A stretch of DNA of 64,000 bases from Vanilla planifolia (Eukaryota > Streptophyta > Magnoliopsida > Asparagales > Orchidaceae), in the NCBI GenBank assembly GCA_023846275.1, contig CM043875.1, positions 41,632,633 through 41,696,632 on the forward strand, in the 5' to 3' direction. Below the pieces are notes generated by a model, which did not search any database, was not told the origin of the DNA, and saw only the letters and a list, made by a program, of their open reading frames with translations. The position numbers and the translations under genes were made by a program. This document shows, piece by piece, positions 11,766-26,973 of the stretch. Each line of letters begins with the position of its first letter. The first letter of the stretch is position 1.

Positions 11766-14700
11766 ATCCAATGGTGAGCATTACTTCCCAAGAAAGCAAT
11801 TACATGGCACACCTTAGCTTTTTGTTTTGGCCACTTGTGTTGATTACTTCGTCTTCCTTATACTTTTGGTAATCATAATAGAAACATTTCTTCTTTGTCA
11901 TAACTAGATGATAATCAAGAAATGTCAATATTATCATAATACTTTTGGGTTTGTATATGGTTTGTATAAACTCATGTTGCCCAATTTTTTAAGCATGTGC
12001 CATGTTATGGTTTTTGCTTTGGTTGGAAAACATAAATTTTGAGATATATTTTATGTCATCTTTTTCTATAAAGTTATTTTTTGTTCTTAAGATTTATGTG
12101 CATTTTGACTCATTTTTATATTTATGTCAATATTTATAGCATCTGACAAAAAAGACCAGCTAAATATGATAGCTTCTTAGCTTGTTACGATGTATTCAAG
12201 AAACTAGTATTTTACTCTTTTAAGCATCTAAGCATTGCTAGTTTTAGAAGTAATAGTTTTGTAATTTGAGATTGATCCATTTGTAATTCTATCAAATACT
12301 ACTAAGCATTTGGATATGTTGTTCGAAGACAATAAGTCTTCTATTAAATGGATTGTTTACAAAACATATCTTGATATATTTTTTTATCCTCTTCTATTCT
12401 CTTTCTTAAATTTTGATAATCGTGTTTCTTATCAAACATGTCTAAGAATTTCTCTCATAAACATGTCAAAAAATATAATACTTTTTTGTTTGACTCTTTT
12501 ATTTAAAATTTAAGTTATACAAAAAAATACTTAAAATTTTAAATCATAATAAAAAATGATTTAATTTGATGATTTTTATCTCATTCATATGAGAATTTGA
12601 AAGCAAAAAGTTACTTAACCTTTGTTTCATTGTATTTTTTTGAGTTCCAAAAAGATATTTAAAAAAATTTAAAATAAATATTTTTATGAATAAAAATAAA
12701 GGTTTGATAAAAAAAATTATTAAACTATAAATTCAAAAAAAGTTCAAAAAGAATTTTCAAAAGCAAAAGTGAAACAGGCCTTAAAAGTCAACATGAAGAC
12801 TCTCTTAGTCAACAAAAGTGAAAGGAAGTCAAATGTAACAATCCAGAAACATTTATTTATATTTACGACTGCCAATTTAATGCCTAATATTCGCTTTGAA
12901 AACTTTCTCAAAAATTATATTCCTTTTATACCAATAAAATTATTTAATTTTAATCAAATATAAAGAAATTTACATAAAAGCCCTACTTTAAACGGGTCGA
13001 TTGCTAACGTATTAGGTAAATTCAAATGGATGATTTAGGGTTCCCGCACATGATATAAATGCTGATGATCATCAAAATATGTAGTCTCTCAATGGTCTTT
13101 CTATGGCCATATTTGACTCAATATAGAGTAATTGAATTTTTATCCTTGTTTCTTATAGTTAGATTGTATTCGATCACGGTGCATCTTTGTTTACATCTAC
13201 AAATGTATAAATACGATGTAAATATGTATGAATTTTTATAACATGTTTGAAGTAAACTATTCTAGCAAAATTATTCCAAAGTTGAAGATCAACCCATATA
13301 TCTTGTGACTTCTAAAGCACTCTAGACATATGTTCTATCTTTACTATTAGTTCCCAAATGCATAAAATTGTATCATCATTTTCCGTTTTATGACATATTG
13401 TTTTACTGTATTTGATAGTTATTTGTGTTTTAGATCTGTTGATATACTAAGAATAAGATATAATAGGTTATTTAGGGTTTAATGTGCATTGCATGTTTCA
13501 ACTTATATTTGTGAGTAATTGATATTGTTTGTGTTTTGCTCTCTAATATTTAAAGTCTCAAGTAGTTCATCATTATTGTAAGTATTTTGATTGTTCTAAT
13601 ATATCACGTAAAAACTACATTAGCTAATGAGCTAAACATTTCGGATGATTGCAAAAACCTCAAAACATTGCCTAAGATAGACTACCAAGTGCTTGTTTAG
13701 CAATTTTTGGTTTTGGGTTATTTCTCTTTTTCTTGGGCTTTATATATAATTTAATATAGTTATGCCATGTTCTCAAATAACATGTTGAGTGTTTGTTGAA
13801 TGACGTATATGATTTTACAATGAAATGGAAGACCTTTTTTTTTGTGTGACACATCTTAATACTAAGCAAGCAAGGTGAAGTGTGAAACTTGGTTAAGCGG
13901 GTTAAAGTCTAACGAAAACTATCATTATCGATATTTTTCTATGTTCTTTCCCTTCAAATTATCTTACAATTTATTCTCTTCTTACAAGCAAACAGATACC
14001 TCCAATTTATTTTGTCATTTTAAAAAGTCAATAAAAAATAACTTATATGTTTTATGCTATCATCAATTTGATTATTAACTATTTCAAAAAAAAAATGTGT
14101 TATTTTTTAAAGTTATTATGCTTAAACCTTTTCTCATTTTACAATATATAAAAAATCTAAAATTTTATAATTTTTTTTATATTTTGAATTATCAAACATT
14201 CATTGTAAATGTTACAAAGAGTTAGCCAAGTTCATACCCTTTTTGTATATTTAAAATTTTCTACATTAAGTCTTGTAAATAGAATGTTGTAGCCTTAAAC
14301 TCAAAATGCTACATTAATTAGAATTTTTGTGCCATTCTTATTATTTTTGCTACAAGATATACAAAACAATCTTAAAATGCTATAAAATTTTTTGAGTTAT
14401 TATTTCTCTCATATAATTCCAAATTGCATATTCAAAATTTTCTAATATTCAACTTCTTTTATTGGAGATTATCCAATCAATTTTACTTTAAATTTAGAGT
14501 AGAATTTTAGTTTTTCTTTTATGAGATATTATGCTTCTTTCTTTTTGTTTTCACATTGTTACTATCATTTACAATCACCCACCTCTTAATAATTGTTCAA
14601 TGCCACACTTCTTTCATAATCGTCAACATTGACCTTTATAAGTACAATCTCGAGAAACTCTCTAGTCACTTATCTTTCCTCGTCAACACGATTATATTTC

Positions 14701-17700
14701 TACTATAGTTTTTCATTGTCTATGTTTGATATTTTGTTACAAAAAAGCATTATTATATAAGAGAAAATGTTATTATTTAGTTATATGAATTTTGTAAGCC
14801 CATAATCTCAACGCATTAATCACTATGTGATACATCTTGAGCTTTGTGGTATAATCATTTTTAAGTTGAATTAGTAAACCCAAATACATCTAAGTCTTCT
14901 AGGTGTTCCATCAATAATAGCTGCACACCCTATGTTGGGCCAAATATTTGACTTAAAGGTAAGCATACCATTTCCCTTGATGAAGACCTCTTTGTTTTCC
15001 ATGTTAAAGGCTTCCACCAAAAAAAAACCTTTAATTGGCAAAGATTTCTCATTTCCCTCAATAAGGACTTCTCATATAAGGAATATCTCATCTTCTATGG
15101 CAATACCACCCCTCACCTCTTTCATTTGAGCAATTTTGTCTTTTTCATAATTTCTATTTTTCATTCTAGCCATCTAGTTTTTTAAAATACCAAAGTCCTC
15201 TTATCCATTCCTCGCAAGACACATCTTTCAGATCCAAGCCATTGGTTATGTGTACGTCCTTTGTTCAAAGTTGAAATCTTATGAACTCTCATCAAGAATT
15301 TTGTGGCTAGCCTTATGTTTAGCCTAACTTTCATTTATTGTTCTGTTTTCTCTATGATATCACAATTATTATCCCAAATTCTCTATCACCAAACAAATCA
15401 TATTACATGCTCCAACTAATACTAAGGTGTCTTTCTACTTCTACTTTCTCATAAAGATTGAGCCAACAATTGTCTATCATTTATAAACTTGTTAAGATGA
15501 AGAATAAAGGATGGCTACTCTGAATTATTTGTGATAATTTTTTTAAGACCTTTGGCCACTTTTATCACTTTCATCATTATTTTAATGTCACTGAAAGAGG
15601 GTAAGAAAAAATGAAATCTTGTAGCTTCAGTTATATAACTTTAAATAGATTACATGACTAAATCTCATACTTAAAAGCACAAATGACAAAAATACACTTT
15701 TTAACAAAAAAATATATAAAAAAATAATAAAACATTTATCAAAGGGTAAAATATCATAATTCTTATATATATATATATATATATATCATTATAATCCATA
15801 ATAAATTAAAAATATAATAAACTAAATAAATGCTAAATAGGATCATTTGGATCATCTCAATTGTCATCTTGATGTAATTTATCCTATATTATTCTATCTA
15901 CTTAGAAAATGTCTATCTTCGAAGTATACTCCAAGAAAATCTTTATAAAGCTTAATATCTACTTGTGTAGATCTTTCATAACAATTAAGATATCTAGTAA
16001 ACTAATTACATGAAAGGTTAGGAAAACTAGTTGTGAATTTTACTTTGATTATCAATTGATAAATAAAGTATTATTAGTATTTTAATAAATTAAAAAATAT
16101 TTATTAATATAAAAAGAAATTATTGATTATTAGCATTTACATGAGTTTTCAAAGTATTGAGTGATTAAGCATAAGGTGAATAGTTTGAGTGAAATCATGT
16201 TTAAGCACTTTTCATCCTTAGTTAATAGTGATAGCATCAAAATATTTCCATTCATCTTGTCTTATAATATTAGGGTAAAATAATTGATTATATTTGAAAG
16301 TTCATCCTTATTATGGATTATCTATAATTCTAATTAATTATACAATGATTTTGATTATTATAAGTCATTTGTGAATTTTAGTTGATTTAAAACAAATAAC
16401 AAATTGAGGTACATATCACAAATTTAGTGGTCATGTGATTATTCTTAAACATATAAAGCAATAATGTTACATAAAGAATTTGATGATTCATTGTTTGTTG
16501 TTTGCCCTTTAGACTCTTCTTCCATTTTGGGCAAGACAACTCAAGAATGGTTAGCCTTCATCATTGGTGATAATCTCAGCATGGTGTGTTACTAATCACT
16601 CCTCATGCAGCTCTTCTTCTTCTAATCTCAATACCACACGTAGTGGTGGCAAGTGCTTTCCCAAAACATGGTGATTGCTAGTGCTAGGATGGAGGCTCCA
16701 TCAATCTTAGATCCATTGTTGAAGATAATGGAGGTTCTCAACAACAAATGTTTCCAATTAATGGTAGTGAGCCTTTTCTTATCATTCATTTAAACTTTTT
16801 ATGAAAACAATAATTAGGATAATTACATTTTGTCTCACATAAATGTTTGTTCTCATTGAAATAGAAGCTTTTTTTTTGCCTAACCACTTGTCTAGATCTT
16901 ATTATTAAACACATGCAATCCATGTGTCTCTAGCATGGCCATTTATCCAATCCTACTTCAATGATATTCGCTTATTTTGTACCAATATTCTCTAGTTAGT
17001 CTACCCAAAATCCCACCAACACTTATCTTATATACCTTTTGCTTAATCAATTGGACCTTTAACTTTTTTAGCAAGTTTTTTTTTCTGTCTTTTCCCTAGA
17101 TCAGTCCATTTTCAATTAGATTATTGTCTTTACCTAAGCATTTTGTTAGTTTCTTTCCTCAATAAAGGTTTAATTATTACCATCATCTCTTTTGAGATCT
17201 AAGTCATTAAATAATATTTTAATATTGATCAATTCATCATTAAGATTGCCACATTTTAAGCTTATCCTAAATTGCCACTTTTATTAAACTATAAAATCTA
17301 CATAAAGGTCTCATCATTTTTTGAAAATTAAGCAACTTTGATAAGGGATCCCTAGCTTCATAGGTTATTTTAGGGTACCACTGCACTACACCTTGAGGGG
17401 TACAAGCACCTATGAAAGTGAAAGACAAATGCATGGCAGTGGGAGAGCCATCACCAAAAAGGCGTCCCATGAAGGCATTGTCTATCTCATCAAGTATAGA
17501 ACAAAAGATATATCTAATAATAGAGTCTCATTTAAGCAACCCCTGACTATCCTTAGCAACCAATTTAAACCATCACACCCCTAGAAGTATCGATGTCACT
17601 CAAGAGAAAATTCCTTCACAAAGTTCTTAGTGTTAATAGTTGCATGCTCCATCGATGCTAGGCCAACCTGGAGAAGAGCAATCCCCCTCACCTCCAAAAG

Positions 17701-20700
17701 CCACTTTTAGACATCTAGAAATTACAAACCACAAAACCACCTCATTTACATTAGACTCTCTCATGTTATTACACATTAGAGGTAGCACATAAATACACCA
17801 CATTTAGGGTGGAGAGGCACAAACATATCACATTTTACATAACAAGCATACCAATGTATTAAAAAAATATTTAAAAGGTGCATAAGGGTTTGAAGATACC
17901 TACTTATCATCTAGTATTACAACCTACTTTTATTATTTATTATATTCACAATAATAAAAATAATCATGTGAAAATAAATGTGAGGACATTCAATTTTTCT
18001 TTAAATAGAGAGCGATGATATCGTTTATGATCCTTTTCTCTTATATATATCTCATAATTTTTATAAGATTATCAACTACAAGTATAAGTTCATACAATAA
18101 AAAACTATCATACTCTTTATTCATCCAAAAATGCACATATACATGAATTTTATGATCTCACAATGTGTACTTATATATTTTTATTGCCACCTTAACTATC
18201 TCTCTCTATGTATTAATAACATGCCTTATAAGTAAAATAAATAATAATAGATTACCTAGTAAATAAATATAAATAATAAATAACATTTGAATGAAGTCAA
18301 AAAGAATATTCAATGTAAAAGAAACCAAAATAAATAACAATATGATATTAATAAATACTATACTCTTTATGTATATTTGTAGGTCATTAATATCATACTA
18401 ATCATAACAGAGTTATATATATATATATTAATGTTTACTTTATTTTTCTCTTTTTTTTCTCTTCTTTCTACATATTCATCTTTTTTCGTAAGAGCGTTAT
18501 TTTCCCTCATTGTTACAACTTTACAGTTTTTATAATTTTAACTCAATATATTAATAGTATTGTATCATATCTTACATTATATATTAGGTTCATATTCTCT
18601 TTTCTTTCAAAACTTGGTTTATGATCAATTCCTTTTTTATTTTCTTTTTTTATTATAGCCTAGTTTGTCACCAATATTATTTTTTTATGATGACTTAAAT
18701 TATTGTTAATATCATTTTCTTTTTTTTCTATCATGAGATAATACATTTGGCAAAAGACAAGTTCCATTTTCTTATACAATTCTTTTATCTCATGAATTAT
18801 TTGACCTATTTTCTTCACTATTCCATTCTCTTCTATTTTTTTCTCATTTTATGCATTCATCTTACATAATAAAGAATTCAACAATGCATATATAAATATA
18901 TCAAATTCACACATATAAAACACATCATATCTTACAATTTGCTTTTGTGTCATGTAATCTTGATATCTTACTAACTATATATGACAATGTTTTCTTTTTA
19001 TTTCAAGTAATTTTTTTGTTTATATTACTAATTTCATATTTATCTTCTTAAAAAATTCTCAAAAATGAACTTCATTCTAATATTTCTTTCTCTTTTAATC
19101 TATATATCATAAAAAAAATAATCTTTGATTAATAATATATTATTTTATATCTCTTTGTATTATATTTGTATTTCTAAAGAATTTTCTTATTAATTCTTTT
19201 TTGCAATGTTATTATATTATACATTCACAAGATTGTATTATATAATCAACATATACTTTCTTCTTTCAAACTATCTAATCCATCTCTTGGTCCTTGCCTT
19301 TTTTTGTAAATCATAACATTCGATGTTATTATCACATAATATAACGAGGTCTAATCTTCAATTCCTAACCATTGCACCTTACAATCAGAGTGCTTGATTT
19401 CATTCACTACTTATAATTGAGTATATTATACAACACAAAATAATAATTTTTTACAAATTGATTTTCTTGAGAAAGCTTGATCCTACTTTATTGAAATAAT
19501 AACACTATACAAGAAATACATTCGCACCATACAATCGATTAAGAAAGCCTATTGTCAATCTTCCTAAGCTTATCATATTGTAGGATGGATATCTTTATGC
19601 TGTATGATGGACATGAAATGCAAAAACAAAATCAATTCCAAATGTTACCTCCATAAAAACTCATCATAAATCTCATGGGTTCAAAACAAGTCATTTTTTG
19701 CATCCCCTAAATTTAATATATGATTGTCTATTCTATGTAAAGAAAAAAGATGGATAAAAGTTTTGATTCAATCCCACATCTATTTGGTTCATACTTTTCA
19801 TTATTCTTTTCCTTCTCTTGCACTTCTCCTTCTGAGTACTTCTCTGTCTTCTTTTCTTCTTGCAACTTCTACACAATGCTCCTTAAGTAGCTACCGTAAG
19901 CCCTTTCTTCACTCTTGATTCCTCTTTCATGAAGCTTCATATAACTTCTCTTATATAGCTATAAAGATCCAAAGGTTTCATAGCAACACTTTTTATAATG
20001 TGTGTGTGTATCCTAATTCTTTTCTTAATTTATAATGATTTCATTCAAATTCTAAAAATTACAACTCAATAATTAATAAATTCTTTTTAATGAACTCTTT
20101 TCAATGAATGCTTACTTTGACTTTTAGTACAAGTTTGAAAATACATATTTAGAGACCATATAAAAATCATACTATTACATCCCAACCTCAAAGCAGACTT
20201 TACTTGACAGTTTAAGACTAATTACATGCTTATTCTTATAATTTTAATATTACATAATAATCACATCATAGGGACATCACAACCACAATATTGATCACCT
20301 TTTACCCCTAGGGCCTTAAATGCTTGTAGAGAGGCCTTCGCCTTCTAAAGCCACACATCCTTCAAGGAAATACACTTCACTTACTAATTGAATCGCCTCT
20401 CAACGAACCAATAAAAGACCCAAATCCAACCACAATGCCCCTCTCCTTCACTACACAGGGCACACATGAGACATCATAGAAGGAGGAGAAGAAAGATTAA
20501 AAAAGAGAAGAACCTTAATGCCAACAAGTAGAATCAAGAGGAAGAGAACACCAACCACCAAATCCCAACAAAAAATTCCAAAAGGTTACAAAAACCCTAA
20601 AAGAGAATTGGATTGCTCTCTTTCCTCCCCTTGTTTGTCTTTAATTGACTTTAGATAAATATACTATATTTAATATTGATCATTCCATATGCATGATGAT

Positions 20701-21074
20701 ATATCCAACTATCATGGTACAAGCAATTTTACTAAAAAGAACATGTAATTTTTGTTTTTCATAAGCAGCATATCATATTACTCAACTTAGCAAGTGATCT
20801 TGATATCTTGACATCAGAAAAAAAAATATTTGTTATTTGCCTCACTTTCATAAAAATAGAGCAAGTGGTATACCAAAGACAAAACAAACATATTATTTTC
20901 AAGCGTGAGATTATCAAATTACTAAACTAATCAGCACAAGAGTTCAGCATACCAAATTGGCCATCAACTGAAGAAATTCACCAAAAACAGGTTCTTTTGC
21001 ACTGCTTTTCTATAGAAACAAACAATAACTTAAGTGGATGAACCATCATCCTTCTTCGTTCCGACGGCATAACC

Positions 21075-24000
21075 CTAAAGCTCTCCTTGTGCAATAATAC
21101 TAACCTGTTCGTCGTCATGGTAGTATGGAGACAGCTTACCGTCACTTGGTGGATGGCCTGGCTGGGTTACCGCGCAAACTTCAAGCAGCAACTTCACCAC
21201 CCTCCTCATTGAAGGCCGGTTGATTGGCAGAGAGCTCGTGCAGAGAAGGCCAATATGGAGGACTTTTATGATCTCATCTTTGCAGGAGAGATCAAGCCTT
21301 GAATCAATCACCTTCTCCTCCCCTTGCTGCTGAATCGTCCCACAAACCCACTGAACCAAATCCTTGTCCACGAACTCGGGATCCACCGGCCGCCATCCGG
21401 TAACCAATTCGAGGATCACCACACCAAAGCTATATGTGTCGCTCTTTTCGTTCACACGAAGAGTATAAGCATACTCTACAGCAAGACCAAATTTAGTCCA
21501 AGGAACAACAAAGAGTGCATGAAAAGCCAAGAACAATGGAAGATTGAAGGATTTCCATACCTGGAGCGATGTAACCACATGAACCAGCAATGCCCGACAT
21601 GGATTTTGGTCCCTTTCCAAAAGGATCAACAACCTTGGCAAGGCCAAAATCGGCAACTTTTGCCCTGAAGTTGGCATCCAAGAGTATATTATTCGATTTA
21701 ACATCTCGGTGAACAATAGGCGGAATGCAGTCGTGATGGAGATAGCAGAGCCCCTCGGCCGCATCCAAAGCGATCTTATACCTCGTCGGCCAATCAAGCA
21801 GTCCTGCCTTGCTTCCATGAAGCACGTCTCCCAAGCTCCCATTAGGCATGTATTCGTACACAAGCAGTTTGCAGTCTCTGTGAATGCAACAGCACCATAG
21901 CTTAACTATATTATTGTGTCGAATCTTACCGAGAGTCGCAACCTCGGATTCGAAGGCATCACAAGAAGATTCTTGCAGTTTGAGGTTGTCTTCCTTCGAC
22001 GCCATTGGATTCAAAATCCTTTTCACAGCCACCGCCTCGCCACTGCCGAGCACAACCTTGTAAACTTTCCCCGATGATCCGCTTCCGACGACATTGTCCT
22101 CATTTAATGAATCCAGTATCTCGTATTCACTAAATCCAAGTTTGTGGAAAGAAGTGAGGATCCACTTTGATTTCTCAAGCTTCTTCTTCACCTTGTTCAA
22201 TGTGCTGTATTTCCTATAAAGCAACGCAATTCCAACGATGAAAGCAACTGCGGCAAAAATGAAGATAGCTCGAAGCAGCCAGGAGAGCTTGCTGTGGCCA
22301 TGGCTGCCGGTGGTCGAGCTCGGACAAGGCCCATATGGATTTTTGCACAAACCTGGATTGCCAAGGAAGCTGTTTTTGTAGGCTTCGTTGAGGAATGTGA
22401 GTGGTATGTAACCGGAGAGGTGGTTATTGGAGAGATTAAAGATGTTCAACTTCAAGTTCTGTAATTGGGTGGGGATCCCTCCGGTGAGGGCGTTTCCGGA
22501 TAGGTCGAGGTAGTTAAGCACCGGAAGGTTTCCGAGCTGAGGAGGGATCGATCCGGAGAAATCATTGTCAGCAAGGTTCAGCTGCGTGAGCTTCTTCCAC
22601 CCTTCAATTCCTGTGAGCAGGTTACCGGAGAGTGAATTGTTATGCAGATCGAGCCGTCCGAGCTCCAGAAGATACCCAAGAGACTCCGGCAACGGGCCTG
22701 TAAACTGATTGTCTGAGGCAGAGAATTCGTTGAGCATAGAGAGCAAGCCAATGTCGGGTGGAATATTTCCGCTGAACTGATTCCCTGCGATCCACAAATT
22801 AGAGAGGTTGGTGGCGCCGGAGATTTCAGACGCTATGCCGCCCGAAAAAGAGTTGGAAGTGAGTTCCATTATCGAGACGTGAGGAAGTCCCCACATTCCG
22901 GCGGGTACTTCACCGGAGAGACCGTTGTTGGCGAGTCTTATTCGACTGAGACTCCGGCATTGGGCGAGCCTAGGAGGTAAGACGCCGGAGAGGTGGTTGT
23001 TGATGAGGAGAAGGTCCTGCAGAGAGCCGCCGTCGCATATTCCCTCTGGTATCGCACCAGTGAAAAGGTTGTACGATAGGTCAAGGAACATCAGCGGAGA
23101 GTTGGTGCCGAGATTGAAGGGTATGACGCCAGAGAGTTGGTTTCTAAATAACCGGAGCTCAAAGAGCTTACTTGCGTTGCCAGCAGTGACGGGGAGGGAA
23201 CCTTTGAACTGGTTTTGGTAAAGGTGGAGGCTTTCGAGCAGGGGGATGGAGAAGAGGTCATCGGGGATCTTTCCTGACAGTTGGTTCATGGCAGCATCGA
23301 TGCGTCGGAGGGCGGTGAGATTGGAGAGGCCGGAGGGAAAGTTGCCGGAGATTGAGTTACTGTAAAGCTCGATCTGGACGACGGAGGCGAGACCGGAGAG
23401 AGTCTCTGGTATGCTACCTGTGAGCGAGTTGCTGGAAAGGTCGATGTTTGTGAGCTTCGTAAGGCTGCCGAGGAACTGCGGAATCTCGCCGAAGAGGCCA
23501 CAGTCGGCTAGCCAGAGGGTATCGAGTTCCGTGAGGTTGGCGAGGGAGACGGGAATGCGGCTGGGAGTGAATGGGTTGTAGGAGAGATTAAGCTGGCGTA
23601 GAGTAGATATGTTCCCCAGGAAAGGGGGAATAGTTCCGTTGAGAAGGTTGGCGGTAAGGGAGAGGGTTTCAAGGGAGGGGAAAAGGGCGAAAGAAGGGGG
23701 AATTGCACCGGAGAAGTTGTTGCTAGCAAGGTCGAGATCGCGGAGGAGGCGAAGAGAAGTGAAGGAGGGGAGTTCGCCGACGAGGAAGTTCTGGGAGAGG
23801 TCGAGGTGGGTAAGGGCCGAACAGAGTTGGAGGGAGACGTCGGAGAGCGAAGAGTTTATGTAGTTGAGGGAAAGGGACAGAAAGGACAGGTTGGGCAAGC
23901 TGCACAGGTCGGAGGGAAATGGTCCTTTGAGGTCGAAGTTTGTGAGGTCGACGGAGGTCACGGTGGGGTTTCCGCTTGCGTCTGAGGAGGGGGAGCATTT

Positions 24001-24180
24001 GATGCCGGTCCAACCGCAGGGGAAGGAATCCTCTGGGTTCCAATCGGCCAGGAAGTTGTTGGGGTCCTCCAAACCGAGCTTCGCCTTCAGAAGGAAGCCT
24101 CCTTCCTGGTTCAAAGCAAGCGCTATCTGCCATAGCTGCAGCAAGAGCAGAACGGTGAAAAGGTGGTACCTTCGCATCAT
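21075..24180 (-). CDS. HSL1: LRR receptor-like kinase, HAESA/HSL1-like
   Basis: Plasma-membrane receptor kinase of LRR class XI, the HAESA/HAESA-LIKE group. Members bind secreted peptides (IDA, CLE9/10) with SERK co-receptors and act in abscission and stomatal-lineage control. Exon 1 is 24180-21561 and exon 2 is 21475-21075. The 85-bp GT-AG intron splits the codon for Glu874 in the kinase APE motif, and the joined frame has 1,006 residues, close to HAESA and HSL1 (about 1,000). Domains: signal peptide 1-22; LRRNT with a CGWTGIKC cysteine pair; about 20 extracellular LRRs to about residue 610; a CKNPYGPC pair; transmembrane helix about 634-655; kinase from about 690. The kinase shows G-loop GSGSSGKVYK (about 699), Lys720, HRD 824-826, DFG 844-846 and SCGYIAPEYAYTLRVNEKSD, so it looks catalytically complete and RD-type. 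The intron at the APE site is family-typical. The exact orthologue (HSL1 rather than HAESA) is inferred from wording, not from a tree. Confidence 0.93.
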
Positions 24181-24362
24181 TGGCCGATCTCACCTACTTG
24201 CCCTGTGCCTTTTCCCGGCTTCCCGAAATGGATTTTAGTGAGGATAGGAAGAAGAGGGGATATTGAAAGACGTTGCAAGCTCCATTTGTTGGGCCGGCTG
24301 TGTAATTTCTGGCCAACGCACGGACGGTTGCTGAGCTCCAAATGGAGGGGAAGAAGACGGCG

Positions 24363-24370
24363 TTATATTA
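24363..24370 (-). promoter_or_regulatory. Possible TATA box of the receptor kinase gene
   Basis: On the minus strand CTAATATAACG lies about 185 bases upstream of the ATG, in a GC-richer promoter. It would leave a leader of about 150 bases. Confidence 0.35.
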
Positions 24371-26973
24371 GGGGAGTGGGAACGGTTACCGGTCCCTGTC
24401 GTCGGAGAACTTAGACCATGTGGACGATGGCGGCCCGTCTAAGTAAGATTTGACTAGTGTATTACTTTTATAAAAATGGATAATCCCTAATTAGTTGAAT
24501 GCAATTCATGATTAATTATAATTTCTTGGAATAATAATTACTTTTTTTTCTTCTCTCTATTTTGGACTTTAAGAAGTTGCTTTTTGACTCGTGGCAGTGG
24601 GCAAGGCCGGGGGTAATCAGACTTCCTCCTGTTTAACGAACCCTCATTTCTAAATTTATTATTTATTAAACTTTTTTATGAATATTTTTGCAAATTTTAT
24701 TTTTTTATTTGCATTTGTGAATATTACTTTTTAATGAGAAATTTTGGGGTGTAGATATTTCTCTTTTCATTCTAAATCTAATCTTAATTTTTAAAGGCTT
24801 TATATTATATCAAATCTTCAAGATAAGATTAAATATATTATCAATTTTATCAATATAATTAATATAATCAAGCATTATCCATGTAAATCTCAAAAATAAT
24901 CCTCAACATGTGTATAGGTATTGATATTGTGTGTGTGTTTAAAAATGTTATGTCATATTAGTGAACTTGGAAAAAAAAAAGAAAATAAAAAAGTCATACA
25001 ATAAAATGACAAATGATAATTCAAAAAAAAAAATCATCAAAAGAGTAGTAATTATAATCTTAAATAATAAAAAGTGGGTTTCATTTTTTTTTTTTTTAAT
25101 GAGAAAGAAAAGTCTTCTTGGTACAATAATTTTTTAAGAAAAAAAATAAATCTAAATGAAATAAAAATTCAAACAAACTTTTGAAGGTAAATTTGTTATT
25201 AATGGGACTTAAGAATTTTAACCCTTTTGATACAAATAATGAGTAGAAGAGCAATAATGGAAAAAATTTAAAGCCTTATTTATAAGAGTTTATGTGATAG
25301 AAGATCACTATTGTTTTAGTATAAATAGATTTATATAAAAGGAAAAAAAGGATGATATCTATCAAGTAAATTTTACAAATAGGAAAATGTAAATATAAAT
25401 TTAAAGGGTGACAAATCATTAAAGATCCATTGACATTAAATTCATAGTTAATATCTTACAATCTAAAAGATATAATAATAATTATCAAATTGTTATTGAG
25501 AAAAAAATTGGATAAAAGACTCATACAAAAATAGTATTGTAGTTAATCTAGAAAGTTATGACCAACATCAGTAGAAAATGACTAAAGCTTAAGTATGAGC
25601 ATAATAGACTAATATTAGTGAAAATACTATGAAAGTTGAAAGCTTGCTCTAACGAAAGGGCAGAAAACCAATTAATTGAGTAAGCAAGTCAACTAGATGA
25701 TTTTGGGCAAGATTCTCGATAAAACAACTAAAGGATAGTGGAACTAAGTGAACAAGAAAACTAGAGAGCAAACAACCCTAAGATATTACACCACTATGTG
25801 TGCTTAGCTATTTCTACTAATTAAAAGTTTTTTAAATGATATCTACATGCACAAAGAGTAGATAATGCATTGTATGGTAATGGTAAGTGCTCTTAGAAAT
25901 TTTGAAAATGAGGAGAAAAGGAGCTCTAGTGAAGACGAGAAAAACATGGAGACCTTCAAAAGCTTCAAAGAAACCAACATGAAAATATTCAACCAACTTT
26001 TCCAAAGACTTGTAATTTTGTTTTCCTTCACTTCACTTACAAAATCAATGAAAACAATGATTAAAAACTCATTCATTTCTCATTGCTAAATTTTATTTTG
26101 GTATTTTACACCTAGGTGTTTAAACATTGATCATTTGTCTCCACAAATGTTGGTAATTTTAATTTGTAAAACTTACAAGCATTTATCAACAACTTGGTCT
26201 AATTAGGACATACATCTAACTGGTTCAACTTAGAATAAAAAAATTCTTAATGCAATGGGTTAGGTTGCCAAATTAGCTCAGTCAATACTTTGATGTAAAT
26301 ATTATTCTTGCTACAAGAGTGGCATTTTAGCATAACTAAAACAAATAAGCTCTAGGCAATGTATGAGCTTAATTGATACAAGTTAGAATCAAGATCATCT
26401 TAGTTTGAAAAGAATCTATCTAAGAATAAGTGACATTTGCTCCAAGTCATATAAGAGTATTACATAAATCCATACTACTTTTATTTACATATGTAATAAA
26501 AATTTTATGCATTAAAAATTACAATCATTATAAAATAATATCATTATAATTGAATGTTTAGATAAAAAAATAAAATATTATTTGGATATAATCATCTCTT
26601 AAGGATTAAACATTGCTACAACATTATAAGTTTATATAATCCTTATCAATTATTACAATAATAATATTATTACAACATTTATGTTTCTCCAAAGTATTAC
26701 AAATATTTTCATTGATTTGCATACCTTGTCATAATGCACTACTCACTTAATATCTCTAAGTATATGTCTATCGTACTTGAAACATGTTAACCAAAATAGG
26801 TTGAGCTACTGTCATAAACTCAATAGGTAATAAATAACATAAGTATTGCATGTGAGTCATATTAGCAATAAGATTAAGTTGCATGCTAAGTCTTTATCAT
26901 ATGTAATTATCAATCACATACTACATATGAACAAGCATATAAGACAAACATTCACATGTAATTATTAACTATT

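Larger units (their letters stand above)
9906..21074. other. Gene-poor AT-rich stretch
   Basis: No gene that I can support. It contains a diverged pair of direct repeats (10253-10545 and 11482-11765), a (TA)12-type run at 15763-15786, and several less AT-rich patches (about 14880-15300, 16490-16780, 17330-17760, 20280-20600). These patches read like worn transposon sequence, but I could not assign a family. A short open frame on the minus strand at 17267-17470 has no similarity I recognise. Confidence 0.5.

Noticed and set aside
23286-24238. Several long open frames overlapping the receptor-kinase gene
   Set aside because: They are shadow frames of the GC-rich LRR exon; the minus-strand LRR frame explains the sequence fully.
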